Part shown: positions 53,395 to 64,000 of the stretch, piece by piece
Layout of the letters: the number at the start of each line of letters is the position of its first letter
Position numbering within the stretch: the stretch's first letter is position 1
Assembly (NCBI GenBank): GCA_022747635.1
Contig: JAKTNV010000003.1
Span: 98,232,454-98,296,453 of the forward strand
Length of the DNA: 64,000 nt
DNA from: Hetaerina americana
Lineage: Eukaryota > Arthropoda > Insecta > Odonata > Calopterygidae
Direction: 5' to 3'
The notes under the pieces: generated by a model
Databases searched by the model: none
The model's input: only the letters and a program-made list of their open reading frames with translations
What the model was told of the DNA's origin: nothing
Position numbers and translations under genes: made by a program

Positions 53395-54006
53395 AAACAT
53401 CCTAATGGAAGCTGCAGCACGAGCCAAGACCGAAAAGAGCGCGCCAAGTTAGGCTGAATGTGAAAGTTTTGCTAACCATTTTCTTCGATTGCTGGGGCGT
53501 AAGGCATCATGAGTTCTGTGCACAGGATGGAACGGTAAATAAGGAATATAACGAGCAAGTTATGTGCAAGTGCGCGAAGCAATCCGGCTCAAACGCCCGG
53601 ATTTCTGGAAGAACAAAAATGGGCTTTTGCACCATGACAACGTCCATGCTCACGCATCGTTACTTATGCGCAAATTTTTGGCCAAAAACAACACACTTAT
53701 GATGCCGGAGCCAATGTATTTCACAGATCTGGCCCCCAGTGATTTTTTTCTTGTTCCCGAAACTAAAGAGGCCCATGGAAGGACAACGCTATGCTACGAA
53801 TGACGAGATAAAGACTGCATCGAAGAAGAGCTGAACATGATCACAAAAAAGATTTTTTGAAGTCCTTAGAGGATTGGAAAAACGTTGGTACAAGTTTATA
53901 ATATCTAATTGGGAATACTTTGAAGGACAAATAATAGATATTGATGATTGAATAAATAATTTTTGAAAAAACACAAACACCCGATAGTTATTGAACGGTC
54001 TTCGTA
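53395..54006 (+). mobile_element. 5'-truncated mariner-like transposon
   Basis: Only the C-terminal half of the transposase remains. Blocks: a frame beginning at SQHPNGSCSTSQDRKERAK; then VLLTIFFDCWGVRHHEF (53466-53516) and GTVNKEYNEQVM; a frameshift near 53565; REAIRLKRPDFWKNKNGLLH and HHDNVHAHASLL (53573-53670); DLAPSDFFLVPETKEAHG; and a shifted C-terminus ending EYFEGQIIDIDD at 53951. The right end runs through CCGATAGTTATTGAACGG to TA at 54005-54006. The DNA-binding domain and first catalytic aspartate are gone. Similar motifs (VNKEY, REAIRxKRP) and C-terminus relate it to the intact mariner at 33019-34347, but it is clearly divergent. Confidence 0.85.
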
Positions 54007-54975
54007 TAATATATGCTTGCAAACTGAGTACACGATAACGCACATACATGAAAGTTTCTCTAATATCTCATAACATGCGATAATAAAAAAAATCAACTCA
54101 TAAGGAAAAAAATTATACACAGTGTATTTATTAAAATATTTCATTGTAGTTATAAAGAAATTACTAAATCTTTGCAAAAGTTAACTTAATATTTTATACG
54201 AGATTTAATTAATTGAATTACTATTTAATGAAAAATAAATTAAATACCATAACAAAAAAACAGAAATGGCCTAATGATTAAAAATTTTAGTGAGTTATAA
54301 GAGCGACTTAATTTTTCTCAAACTTATCCAATTAATCACATTTACAAGATTGTTTTTAAATTTCAACTACCGTTTGTATCATTTTTATCAAGGAAGAAAA
54401 GCTAAGTTAATTCAAAAGGTTTACGCTCAGGAATGTTATCTGTATGGTCATTTTTATGAAAACAATTGATTTACAACTTCAATTATGTTGGTATGAATGC
54501 ATATTGGGCTATTTGTTTTCCCAATTTGTAGAAATTTGAATAAAATAAATATCATATTTTAACGTTTAGCAAATTTAATTTATCTGAGGAACGTAATATA
54601 TTCATAATAAAATGTGCAAATACAACATTTGTTGGAAATGCAATTCCCTGGGAAATACTTTTGCCACAAGGGGAGCTCAAGCCGTCATACGGCACCAGCG
54701 CTACTGCGTCAGGGCGGGGGTCCTACCCCGGTCAACGAGGCCGCTATTTCCCGTTATCTCCTTTCTTCCGCAACTAGCTCAGTCTTTGTCATTGAGGAGG
54801 AAATTCATATACCACTTTCGAAAGTATGCCAGAGATTGCAACATGGCAAGTTATTGAAAACCGTATGCATAATTATCATCACTTTTCGTATTTTCAGTGG
54901 AAAGGGAAATGAACATACCTTCTAATATGTGTTGATTTTCTTCCGGGACAAGATTTCTGCTACCGACGTTCACTT
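54007..54975. other. AT-rich DNA with a small GC patch
   Basis: 54650-54800 is GC-richer (AGGGCGGGGGTCCTACC), with two overlapping frames of 81 and 103 residues and no domain. Confidence 0.45.
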
Positions 54976-54979
54976 ACCT

Positions 54980-54980
<1 letters not shown>

Positions 54981-55018
<38 letters not shown>

Positions 55019-55077
55019 TTTTTTTGTCCCTCTTGTTTATTCCCTAACATTATATAAATGAATAAATAAATAAATAA

Positions 55078-55136
<59 letters not shown>

Positions 55137-55287
55137 TAATGCATTACTTCTATATCTTCAGAGGAAGACGGATTGTTTCCGTCGAAATATCAAGAAAATA
55201 CGTGTGAGTGTTCTCTTTTTTTGTGTTTCTATATTATGTGTTACTGTGTATTGTACTATTCGGCACTTCCGTGTTACGTCTAAGAAA

Positions 55288-55340
<53 letters not shown>
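54981..55340. repeat. Cluster of three (TA)n arrays and an (AATA)n array
   Basis: TA arrays at 54981-55016, 55083-55135 and 55290-55340, with AATA units at 55057-55080. Confidence 0.95.
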
Positions 55341-55344
<4 letters not shown>

Positions 55345-57303
55345 GCATGCATGAATGTTTCTAAAAAGTTGGCCATATCTCATAATCAGTCAATCGTACC
55401 TGATGTTTTACAGTTTGTTACCTGGCCGTTTTACGCCTTGTTTCCCCTCTACTCCTTAGCATACTCCACCTTTCCTTTTATACACAAACTTTTGCATGCA
55501 AATTCAGTATTACGTATGATTCTACGTAGTATGTATGGTTCTTCCTTTATCTCTTTTGCTATACTACAAGTCCGAATAGCAGCTATCCTACCTATTGGAA
55601 TGCAATCCCGCATATTTCTTCACTATTAGCTTCCTTGGGCACGCATACTTGTTTCTTCAACACAATAAAATCAATTTTGATATTGGATATTCTTAAAGAT
55701 ATAATCTATTAATTTTACTTTCTCATATACGCAACTCATGAATGGCAATATTTAAAAATACTAAAATTTATTAACCATGGCGAAGTAGCCTATGCATCCA
55801 TGAAGATAGACTGCATAAGCAATTTGTACTGTCAATTAACAGGCCTCCCTATTGTCATTTGTGATAGCCTCACCGTAAACAATGAACAGAGATTTTATTG
55901 AGCTTAGCATAAAATTTTAGAGCTAATCCAAGGAAAAAAAATGGATAAGGATAGTTCTAAAAATAATTTCAAAGTTTTTCTGTAACTGAAAATATTGAAC
56001 TAAAATAGGATGAGATGAGTTTTATATTTAATTCATTCATATTTTCTCAAACTTACAAGAGATTCTTACAATTGATCATATTGTACCGCCGAAAAAATAT
56101 CTAAGAATTAAATTGATAAAAAATTCGTGGATATTCAATTGAGTCTTCTTTCTCATCATCTAAGAGACGGAAGTTTACATATTTGAAACGGAAAAATAGA
56201 TTACTGTAATTAAAAGTTTCATTATTCATGAAATGTAATGCTTATCAAAAATACTAAAAAGAATCGTTAAACTATGCAGAACACATGCCTTACTTGTATC
56301 TTGCTATCATGGTGAATCTCCAGAATCTCTCCTTGATTCAGACCAAATTTTAAATATTCATTCCTAAAACCGTGGACCATACATCTGTTTTCCGTATCCA
56401 AAGGCACGTGATGCAATTCCGCATCATTCCTTTACTTTCCACCTGTTTTTTCTTCATTCTTTTGCAAGGTGGCGCCACAGAGTCTAAGCCTTGTGAAGGA
56501 TCCGTGAAAAAAATGAAGCCAAGACGTGAGGTGAATTCCTGGAAGGATTCGACAGCAGTCTTACATTGTGCCGAATATGGCAGCTTGTGGAAAAGCAGGA
56601 GGAGGCATGTGAGAAGTTTTAAGACAAACAGAGTTGAGGAGGAGGCTTTTAGAAGTGCTTCGGCGGGAAGCGAAGAAATAGGGAAATGAAGAGGCGCAGT
56701 GGAAAGAGGACGGCGGCATGTCATCGCTCGACCAAACATATTGGGAATATGAGAGGGGTGTGAGTACGAAGAGCTATCGCGTTTACCGCATAATTTCCTT
56801 GCATCCGTTACCACATGGAACTCTTTATTGCGGCAGGATATCCTACCACTCGAATGCCTGTTTGATAACAAGTGATTTATCACTGCAGTTAAATCAAAAA
56901 ATTTGACTAAGAATGGAATATCTGAGTAAAGACTTCCGATTCAAGAACGTCAAGCGATCTGTATCCTTGAATGTAATAGCCATTATACGTGTTTTGAAAA
57001 ATTTATTAAAAGTAAATAAAATTATATACTGTTATATACATACATATATAATTATAAATAATATGTAATTATGTATCCACATATATATGCATACAAATGT
57101 ATATATTAAGAACGGTCTAAAAATTACACATATAATTATTATTGTGTACTATATAAAAGCCTACAATTTATTTTACTAAAAGTCCTGGATAAGTTTTGAA
57201 CCCCTTAAATTGTGAACATTCAGGACAACATGAATGGATACCTCCATGTCAGGATTGGCTTCACATTCTATTTAAAGGTCATTCCTGAAACTATTAAAAT
57301 TAT
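55341..57303. other. AT-rich DNA with a GC-moderate patch
   Basis: 56390-56760 is less AT-rich and holds opposed frames: plus 56411-56689, with a signal-peptide-like start MQFRIIPLLSTCFFFILLQG, and minus 56350-56883 (177 residues). Neither has a recognised domain, and they overlap antisense. Nothing is firmly called. Confidence 0.4.
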
Positions 57304-57320
57304 TTTTTTTATATTGATCA
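57304..57320. repeat. SINE target-site duplication, left
   Basis: Exact match to 57585-57601. Confidence 0.93.
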
Positions 57321-57584
57321 AAGTGGGTCGCGGTAGTCTAGAGGGTAGAGCGTTGGAGTGCTAACCGGAGGGTCCCGGGTTTGATTCCCGGGCCCCTCCA
57401 CTTTGGGCACCTGCAGCTCCAAACATGCCATGGGATTTTTCGGGTACCAGATCTTCCTGGGAAACCATAACCGGCACAGGGAAAGGAGCTGGCCCCCCTA
57501 CCCTGATGTGTGAATTTCACACGCCGTCGGGCTTAGTACCATCACCCACCAAACCGACCTTCGGGTTGATTACTGTGTTCATGA
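57321..57584 (+). mobile_element. tRNA-derived SINE with perfect 17-bp TSD
   Basis: The 264-bp insertion is bounded by identical 17-bp direct repeats TTTTTTTATATTGATCA (57304-57320 and 57585-57601). The head looks like a tRNA. It has an A-box-like TAGTCTAGAGGGTAGAGCG (57334-57352) and a B-box-like GGTTTGATTCC (57378-57388) in a perfect 6-bp T-arm (CCCGGG/CCCGGG). It also has an acceptor-like pairing AAGTGG/CCACTT (57321-57326 with 57398-57403). The body follows (CTTTGGGCACCTGCAGCTCC...), containing a GTGTGAA/TTCACAC hairpin and ending CTTCGGGTTGATTACTGTG. SINEs are transcribed by RNA polymerase III from these boxes and mobilised by LINE enzymes. The exact duplication suggests a fairly recent insertion. 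Confidence 0.92.
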
Positions 57585-57601
57585 TTTTTTTATATTGATC
57601 A
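57585..57601. repeat. SINE target-site duplication, right
   Basis: Exact match to 57304-57320. Confidence 0.93.
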
Positions 57602-57970
57602 TATTATCATGTATAACGTTATTGACTGCTAAAAATTGATCATTTGGTTTCACTCTTTATCTCACCGCTTTCTCTTTGTAAAGTAATTTTTGTGAAACTC
57701 GTCATTTTTATATAAATATTGAAGTGTTAAAACAAGGAGTTCATTAACTAATAGTAAACGTAAATAGTATTCTTGTGAACATCTGAAGAAAAGATTTATA
57801 CAAAAATTATAAACTCATATCAATTAAGATATCGTTAATGCCCTAGTACAAATTTTTTACAAAATTTTCTTTTTACTTCGAAAAATGAGGACACAACATT
57901 TATATTCTAATAAAATAAGATTTAGTCAGAAGACGATATTATTTCCCCTTGGAGCTCTTTTTATAAGTAG
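57602..57970. other. AT-rich spacer
   Basis: Nothing recognised. Confidence 0.5.
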
Positions 57971-58174
57971 AGACTTAAGTTCAGGTGTTTGTACCCAACT
58001 GAATGATCCAGATGTCGGTGATTGTTTTTTTAAGTATTTATGATATAAATTATTATTATTACGTAAATATATATACATATATATTTACCTAATAATAATA
58101 TATCATGATAAATAAAAGAATAATCACCAATATTTGGATCATTCAGTTGGGTACAAACACCTGAAATTAAGTCT
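57971..58174. repeat. 204-bp near-perfect palindrome (foldback/MITE-like)
   Basis: The outer 39 bp of each arm (57971-58009 and 58136-58174) match at 38 of 39 positions, starting AGACTTAAGTTCAGGTG and including TACCCAACTGAATGATCC. Pairing continues imperfectly to an exact centre around 58063-58087 (GTAAATATATATA/CATATATATTTAC). A single strand could fold into a hairpin of about 100 bp. No target-site duplication was identified. It could be a MITE, a foldback element or a hairpin RNA locus. Confidence 0.9.
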
Positions 58175-58340
58175 GTCATTATGAAATATAATTATATGTA
58201 ATGCAATTCAAAGAAAAAAGTATTTCTATAATAGATAAGTCTTCCGTCCATCAGTGAATGAAAAATTAGAAATCATTATTATATATACTGCATCCTTACG
58301 ATTGCAATATTGAACACGATCAAAACGGAAGCAGAAATAA
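58175..58340. other. AT-rich spacer
   Basis: Nothing recognised. Confidence 0.4.
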
Positions 58341-58970
58341 AAAAGGAGCGCTTTAATGCAGTGTTCCGCCTGCCATATCTCCTTCGCAGCATTTCCCCGA
58401 GGGCTATTCGGGGCCATTCAGCCGTTGTTTCGGTGCCACAGTTCGGTTGTCTGCAAAGAGCGCGTGCTATTCGCATAGCCCACTACATCATCCATCGAAG
58501 CAAAACAACGAGGCCTCTTAGATAAGGCGGCCGGATGCCTGGCTGTAGCGAGAGAGAGAGAGAGTAACAGCAACAGCTAGGCCATTCCGTCGAATGGCTG
58601 ACGATAACGCTGCGGCAATGGAGGATGCCGTAATATTCCGGCCGTAAAGCGGATTGAGGTGTGAGGTGCTGCCCTCCGGCGAAGGTGCGTCGAAACACAA
58701 AACGAACGGTTACACTCCACGGGCCCAATCAAACAATCCGAAATTCGTTCCGGTCCTTTTTTTCACTCTTTTTGTTTACCCAAGCGTTCGTTCACGCGGA
58801 CGCGGAATATAACGGCCGAATGAGATAGCGATATAGGGATTAATAAACGTTGAGCACTTATGGACGCAATACGTGCGCCTCCCGTGTGCGTCTAAATAAA
58901 AAAAGTATAGCTCGCTGGGGAATATTAAGCGATTGGCCTCAATTATTCGCAGCTCCTGTTATTTACAAAC
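58341..58970. promoter_or_regulatory. CpG-rich island, candidate regulatory element
   Basis: Seen: about 600 bp of balanced, CpG-dense, non-repetitive sequence in AT-rich surroundings. It has a (GA)7 run at 58550-58564, TGTTTAC at 58772-58778, GGATTAATAAACG near 58837, and TCAATTATTCGC near 58939. Known: GAGA runs bind GAGA factor, TGTTTAC is a forkhead core and GGATTA is an Otx/bicoid-type site. Inferred: an enhancer or promoter island. Open frames here (63-81 residues) overlap on both strands and are not called. Confidence 0.3.
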
Positions 58971-59540
58971 GTCCATTGCTATGCAGCGTGTATGATGCAT
59001 AACACATATTTTTAGTGCTTCATTTTCCTCATTTATGAAAACGGCTCTCCATTGAAACCTATCACTGAAATAGGCGACGTAAAATATAACTTTTGGAACT
59101 CTAAGTATAAGTGTTGGGATGAGTTCATAATGGAACAAGATTTTTATATATGTTTCGAGTTCAACAAATAACGCTGAAACAGACATTTTCAACGTAGACA
59201 ACAAAAAATAAAAGGAAAAAAAATTATCTATCATGGTAAGATAGTAATTAACCAGTATTATTGGCGAAAAAATATTTTTGTTTTATTGGAGGAATAAATA
59301 TTATTTATGGTAATAAAAATTTTCAGTGGAATTACACATTCACCTTAAGACTAGAAAAAGTTTTGTGTATTTAAAAACTTCTCGAATGAATTTCAAAACA
59401 TATCAGATGTAAATTTTGATTTATTATTTCCCATTTTGTGAACGGACACCAGGTTGATTAGAATAAAGTTAAATTCAAGGAAACTTATATTTTATTATTA
59501 TTTACCAACGCACATATTCACAAACACACTTGCACACAAT
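58971..59540. other. AT-rich spacer
   Basis: Nothing recognised. Confidence 0.5.
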
Positions 59541-59631
<91 letters not shown>

Positions 59632-59662
59632 TTATTTATTTATATATATACCACACACACAA
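59541..59662. repeat. Long (TA)n array with TTTA and CA ends
   Basis: Pure TA array of about 80 bp, then ATTT units, TA and CACACACA. Confidence 0.97.
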
Positions 59663-60290
59663 GCTAATAAAAAGTAAGTGTAAAAAATGTATCGGTTATA
59701 TGCCCTAAAATTATCTGCTGATTATTAAATAATAAAACTTAAGAGTTTGACTGTAGACTTTCCACCTCAAGAAGTTGTGCCCGAAACCGCAATACTTAAA
59801 AGATAATTTAATCTACAATTCTGGATTTTGGAATTAAAAGTCTTTTAAACATAACTTACTTTTAAGGAATAACTTTCAAGTGATTCAGAAAATCTGTAGC
59901 CAGATTGCAAAAGTGATGCGTTCTCCAAATAATTTAATGATAAATTTTGTGTTAAAATTATTATTACCTAATATTTTGATGATTTTCCTGACTTTTTACG
60001 GTGTAACAGAAATCTTGTTTATATCATTATATAACTTAACTATGAGGTTGAAAAACTTCAATTTTAATGACACATGGTTTCACTGAAACTTAATGTGGGA
60101 ATACAAATACACAAATGGTGGCAGAATAAAATGATACATTCTTCTAACTTAAGCGTTTAAACATATTCTCAACCTAAGAATGTGATAAATTCATCTTCAA
60201 AATTTCCAGTTCTTGCTGAGGTATGAGCTAGAAAGTTTAAAGTAAAGCCCGATGGTGTTATTGAAGATGAAATAGAAAAAGGAGGCACTT
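59663..60290. other. AT-rich spacer
   Basis: Nothing recognised. The 68-residue frame at 59880-60086 has a hydrophobic middle but no family signature. Confidence 0.45.
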
Positions 60291-61010
60291 AAAACTGTAA
60301 GACGGACCACCGCGTGCTATCTGTGAAGATCGTCCTATCCACTCTCTTGAGCCCCTTGTGTATGTGTGTGAACGCGCGCGACACACACTCCTCTCCCCGG
60401 TTCCTGGACCTTCGTTCCTCTCGTCCCATCGGTCCCCGAGGTCCGGCATTGCGGAACAAGCGATTCAGCGAAATATGCGATCTGCGGGATTAAGGGAAAA
60501 CCCCCCGAGGGACTCCGGGAGGATCCTACCCTCGGGTCCCCTTGGGGGCCGTGCTGCGGAAGGAAGGACGGGAAAGGGAGTAGGGTTAGGGAGAGCAAGA
60601 GGATCGGGAAAGGGAAGGGGGGGATCGTGTGGGAAGATCATGACAAGGAACGACATGAAGAGGAGGAGGAGGAGCAGGATAAAGAGGGAGGGGCGAAGGA
60701 AGGGGAGCTGGGATGTGTGAGGGAAGAGTTGGAGAGACCTTGACGCAATCGAGGTGGCGGTGGGGAGTACAGGGAGTGGTGTGGAAGGGGTGTCCGCTGG
60801 GGTCGTGGAGTTTGTCGGGCTCTTGCTGTCGGCGGTCAGATAGGCGCCGATGAGTGGTGGCTCCCAAGGGGGAGCGAGCATGTGGGCGGAGGAAGTGGAG
60901 TGGACGGCGAAAAGGAGGGAAGACGCGAATCACCAACCCGAATCGGTTGCCGCCGGGAAATGGGAAGGAATGGGAAAATCGCATGAACGGAAATTATTAC
61001 TAGAGGGGAG
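60291..61010. other. GC/CpG island, purine-rich on plus strand
   Basis: A CpG-rich balanced head (60300-60550) passes into purine-rich sequence (GGAGG/AGGGA) to about 60800 and a mixed tail. Opposed frames of 120, 132 and 138 residues are compositional. Confidence 0.5.
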
Positions 61011-62190
61011 GAGTATTTATTCTGGGAAGCAGATTTAGTTGAATATGTACGTCGCGAATGCACAAAAACGGTTGAGCGATGATTGGTAAACTTTATCTTT
61101 TTGTTTGTAAAATCAGTCAGTAAGAGTATTGATTATGTTTGTATGCATGAAATGATTTGGTGAGTTTCATATTAAATGCGATTAAATGCTGGTTTTGCTA
61201 TGAAAAATTACAAGACAATATTTATATGAATATTGTGTGATGGTTTTTTTTAAATTAAAAATAATTCTAAATATAAGCGGTAAAATATCTTATGCAGCAA
61301 AATTTGTATTCCATTAATATTTACAAATACAGCATCAATTTTTTGATCAGAGTGACCACCAATACAATTAATGCTAAAGAATTTTGCTAATCAAATTGCA
61401 GTTGGAAATTGTCGCTGTACAAAAAGTGCACTTGTAGATTTAGTATCCTGAAACAATAACATAAAAGAGACTGACTGGAAATTTATAAGGACATTCGAAT
61501 TCAACAAATGCATTATCCAGTTTGATATATAAATACCTAACTGATATTTACTCTGAGGTTTAGTATAGTGAATCAATAAAACAAAGAAAGACCAGCTGGA
61601 ACTTTATACCGAGTTCAATGATTGCATAATTCACTTGGATAAGTAAATACCTAATTCCCATTATTGAATTAAAAAATCGTCCACTTCTGCATTTTCCATA
61701 ATATCATTCGTCTCTGTGAATACATTTTAGATTATTCCCGCATTTCTTATGTATATTTATCATTTAATAAATTTGACAGTAATATGTTATTGAAATAATT
61801 AGTGACATGACTGACTATTGAATGCACAATAAAATGTTTTGGGATTTTTTACAGTGGTTAGAAAAATTTAAAATAGCTGGAGAAATCATTATTAGATTAT
61901 TATTTTATCGTATAATTTAAAACATCGGAATTTTCATAGATAAATACTTTATAAGGAATTGATTCATTAATTAACTACTAGAAAGAGATGTTCAATAATT
62001 CGTTCCCTGGAAAACAGCAGTAGGAGTAATAACCCCCGGAATACTCCAAAATAAGTTTTTCTATTGCGTGTTCCATTTGAAAAACGAGATCCTTCATCAA
62101 ACGGTCAGACAAGGGAAATGTAAATAGAGGTATGACGGAGATGCATTTTTGCCGTTCATGGCAAAAAAGTAGATCGATTGCCTATTGTGC
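61011..62190. other. AT-rich spacer
   Basis: 61435-61580 and 61565-61655 show a loosely similar duplication (TGAAACAATAACATAAAAGAGACTGACTGG-like against TGAATCAATAAAACAAAGAA-like). Otherwise nothing recognised. Confidence 0.45.
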
Positions 62191-62780
62191 TTCCCATGCT
62201 AGGGTAAAATAAGGAAGAGGGGTTAGGGTAGGATGTGCCCAGATAGATTGAGGCGGGGCGGGTGTTATTCAGGGTGCTCCGTCGGAGGCAAGGGAGGAGT
62301 GCGTGAATAGTGTCGGTAGGTGGGTGTTTGGGTTGAGAGGGAGAGAGAGAAAGAGAGGGTGGATGGGCCGGTGGAGGCGTTGCATTGCCTTTATGGACGC
62401 CGATAAAAACTTAGCACCCGTTCATTTTGCAACGCGGCAATGACGTAGCTGGGGCCCCTGACTATCGAAGCGATAACAAAACGAGCGTCACTGGAAATGG
62501 CGGCCGCGGGGATTTTTAATCACTGGGAAAGCGCCTGAAGGGTAAAAAAATTCCGGCGACGTATAGGTTGAATTATCGAAAGGAGGTGGGCCAAAAAAAG
62601 TGTTTGCGGGAGGGTAAGGTTTGGACACGACGGTTGAGATATGTCCGCGGAGGCTCGGTGGGAGGGATTGGGTGGGAGAACGTGCAGCAATTCGTCGGAA
62701 TTCATAGGGGCGATAGCTTGCGCTACCGATGGAGGCATAAAAGGAAGTTATGACCCAGTCTAGAATGCATGGAAGGGAAA
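62191..62780. promoter_or_regulatory. GC island with GAGA run, candidate regulatory element
   Basis: Purine-rich sequence includes (GA)5 at 62341-62350. A balanced CpG block at 62390-62530 contains CCGATAAAAACTTAG, a GCCAT core on the minus strand (62497-62501) and GGGGATTTTTAATCACTGGG. Known: GAGA and GCCAT (Pho/YY1) cores co-occur in Polycomb response elements of flies. Inferred only; no computed enrichment. Confidence 0.25.
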
Positions 62781-64000
62781 ATGCTGGCAAAGGAATGAAA
62801 ATTCTGTGAAAATGTTTGCCAAAAGCTTCGGAGGCAAAAGTGATTCAAAAAACTAATTGCAATTTTTAATGTCACAGGCAAATTCTGTGAGGGTTATTTG
62901 GAGTTTTGACGAAAATACATAACCCATGTTGTGGGGATCGCTCAACAAGGGGGGCAATTCGCACTCTGTTTAATAAGCATCTTTGACTGAACTAGCCAAA
63001 GAAAAACCAAATTGCAAATGGTATATCTAAAAAACCGCAATCTTACTCCGAATAGGAAGTCTGGGAATTGATAAAAATATATATTTACATAACGGATATG
63101 AGAACCATCCCAAGTTACTACAATAGTTGAAATATTTTAAAAGTTTCGAATTTTCAAAACTAAATAAAGTATTAATCATTCCTAAAATTAAATTAGTGAC
63201 TCTGAGCCCGACCAAATGGTGATAGTTAATTTTAAAAATCAAGGTATAAACATGATGTAATGCTGAGCCAAATGTTAAGCGTATTTGTAATGTGTAATCC
63301 TCAAAGTGGATTTCTTGGTCTAACAAAATTGAAAACGTAGAATATTTATTTAATATTTTTAGGTTGGGTTATTGATATTCATAAAGAGTATGAGCCCAAG
63401 TAATACTAAATGGGCTTGTGGGAACAGATGATATGCTAAATTATATAGTAGTTTCGGATGATGTCCAGCTATGAAATTGAAAGAAAACAAATGTTTTGAT
63501 ATATTTCTTGAAGGATTTTGTGATATAAAATGAATTTTTGATTGCTGGGGCTATATGTTTCCAGATCTGGACCAAATAAGTTACTGAAGCAGGTAAGTAC
63601 TCCAGTTATATGCTGCTACGTATATTATTACTTAAGCATTATGGCACCAATTCCTCTCCTTGATTAAGATATTCTATATAATTACCTAACACATAAAATG
63701 TTTCTCTTTCTTACTCAAAACATATTTTATGCCACGAGGTAACACTATTTTGTAACTTATCATTCTTCAGTTTGTAATAAATAAGATTTTGTTGGCATTT
63801 CTTGGAAAATACGATAACATAAAAGATAAAATCAGTTTTTAATCTACGCACTAGATAGAGTAAATTAATTAACAATTGTGTATAAAAATTGTATTTTGAA
63901 AATAACTTTTCCTAATTTGAAAATGGCAATTTTTTTTGTTTGATTGTGACATATTTCAATTTATTCTCTATGCTTGTATGTATTGCCTTTTTATAATATT
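62781..64000. other. AT-rich DNA to window end
   Basis: No gene, RNA or repeat recognised. The 99-residue minus frame at 63027-63326 has no signature. Confidence 0.5.

Noticed and set aside
56350..56883. 177-residue minus frame
   Set aside because: Overlaps the plus frame antisense, has no domain and sits in a GC-moderate patch where long frames arise by chance.
60465..60984. Opposed 132-138-residue frames
   Set aside because: Composition-driven in a purine-rich island; no motif.

Overview
The window looks like a gene desert from a metazoan nuclear genome, most likely an arthropod and probably an insect. The basis is AT-rich DNA full of (TA)n and (CA)n microsatellites, several mariner transposons of the DD34D type, reverse-transcriptase remnants of non-LTR retrotransposons, a tRNA-derived SINE and no bacterial-style gene packing. 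I find no convincing host protein-coding gene, rRNA, functional tRNA or CRISPR array. The only intact protein gene I can defend is a mariner transposase at 33072-34142 (minus).

Layout. 1-1980: two decayed mariner copies whose right ends share a CCCTC(A/G)TA terminus. 1981-4318: AT-rich unique DNA with a perfect 21-bp hairpin at 2411-2458. 4319-12660: three LINE remnants, all on the minus strand; the third (10780-12660) is CR1-like and close to intact in its reverse transcriptase. 13000-17000: pyrimidine- or purine-rich GC islands, then a long TA array and a decayed minus-strand mariner at about 17370-18397. 18400-32350: AT-rich desert alternating with GC islands (22000-22930, 23330-25050, 25980-26640, 27160-27850, 30190-30870, 31340-31770), including a tandem GCCCCC track that could form a G-quadruplex.

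33019-34347 is a complete mariner: 27-bp terminal inverted repeats matching at 25 of 27 positions, flanking TA, and a 356-residue transposase with the D157/D252/D287 triad. It sits inside a TA microsatellite. 34350-46850 is mostly featureless AT-rich DNA with a possible promoter and first exon near 42222-42337. 46851-47083 is an inverted-repeat insertion flanked by a 12-bp direct repeat. 48940-50750 is a fourth decayed minus-strand LINE. 53395-54006 is a 5'-truncated plus-strand mariner. 57304-57601 is a SINE with a perfect 17-bp target-site duplication. 57971-58174 is a long near-perfect palindrome. 58350-58960 and 62200-62770 are CpG-rich islands that could be cis-regulatory.

How it works together: there is no operon-like or pathway logic. 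The sequence records transposition of at least five mariner copies, four LINE copies, one SINE and at least two foldback-like insertions into a gene-poor region, with short GC islands scattered through it that may be regulatory. I did not find a clearly novel multi-gene system. The observations most worth following are the intact mariner, the two long palindromic insertions and the islands.
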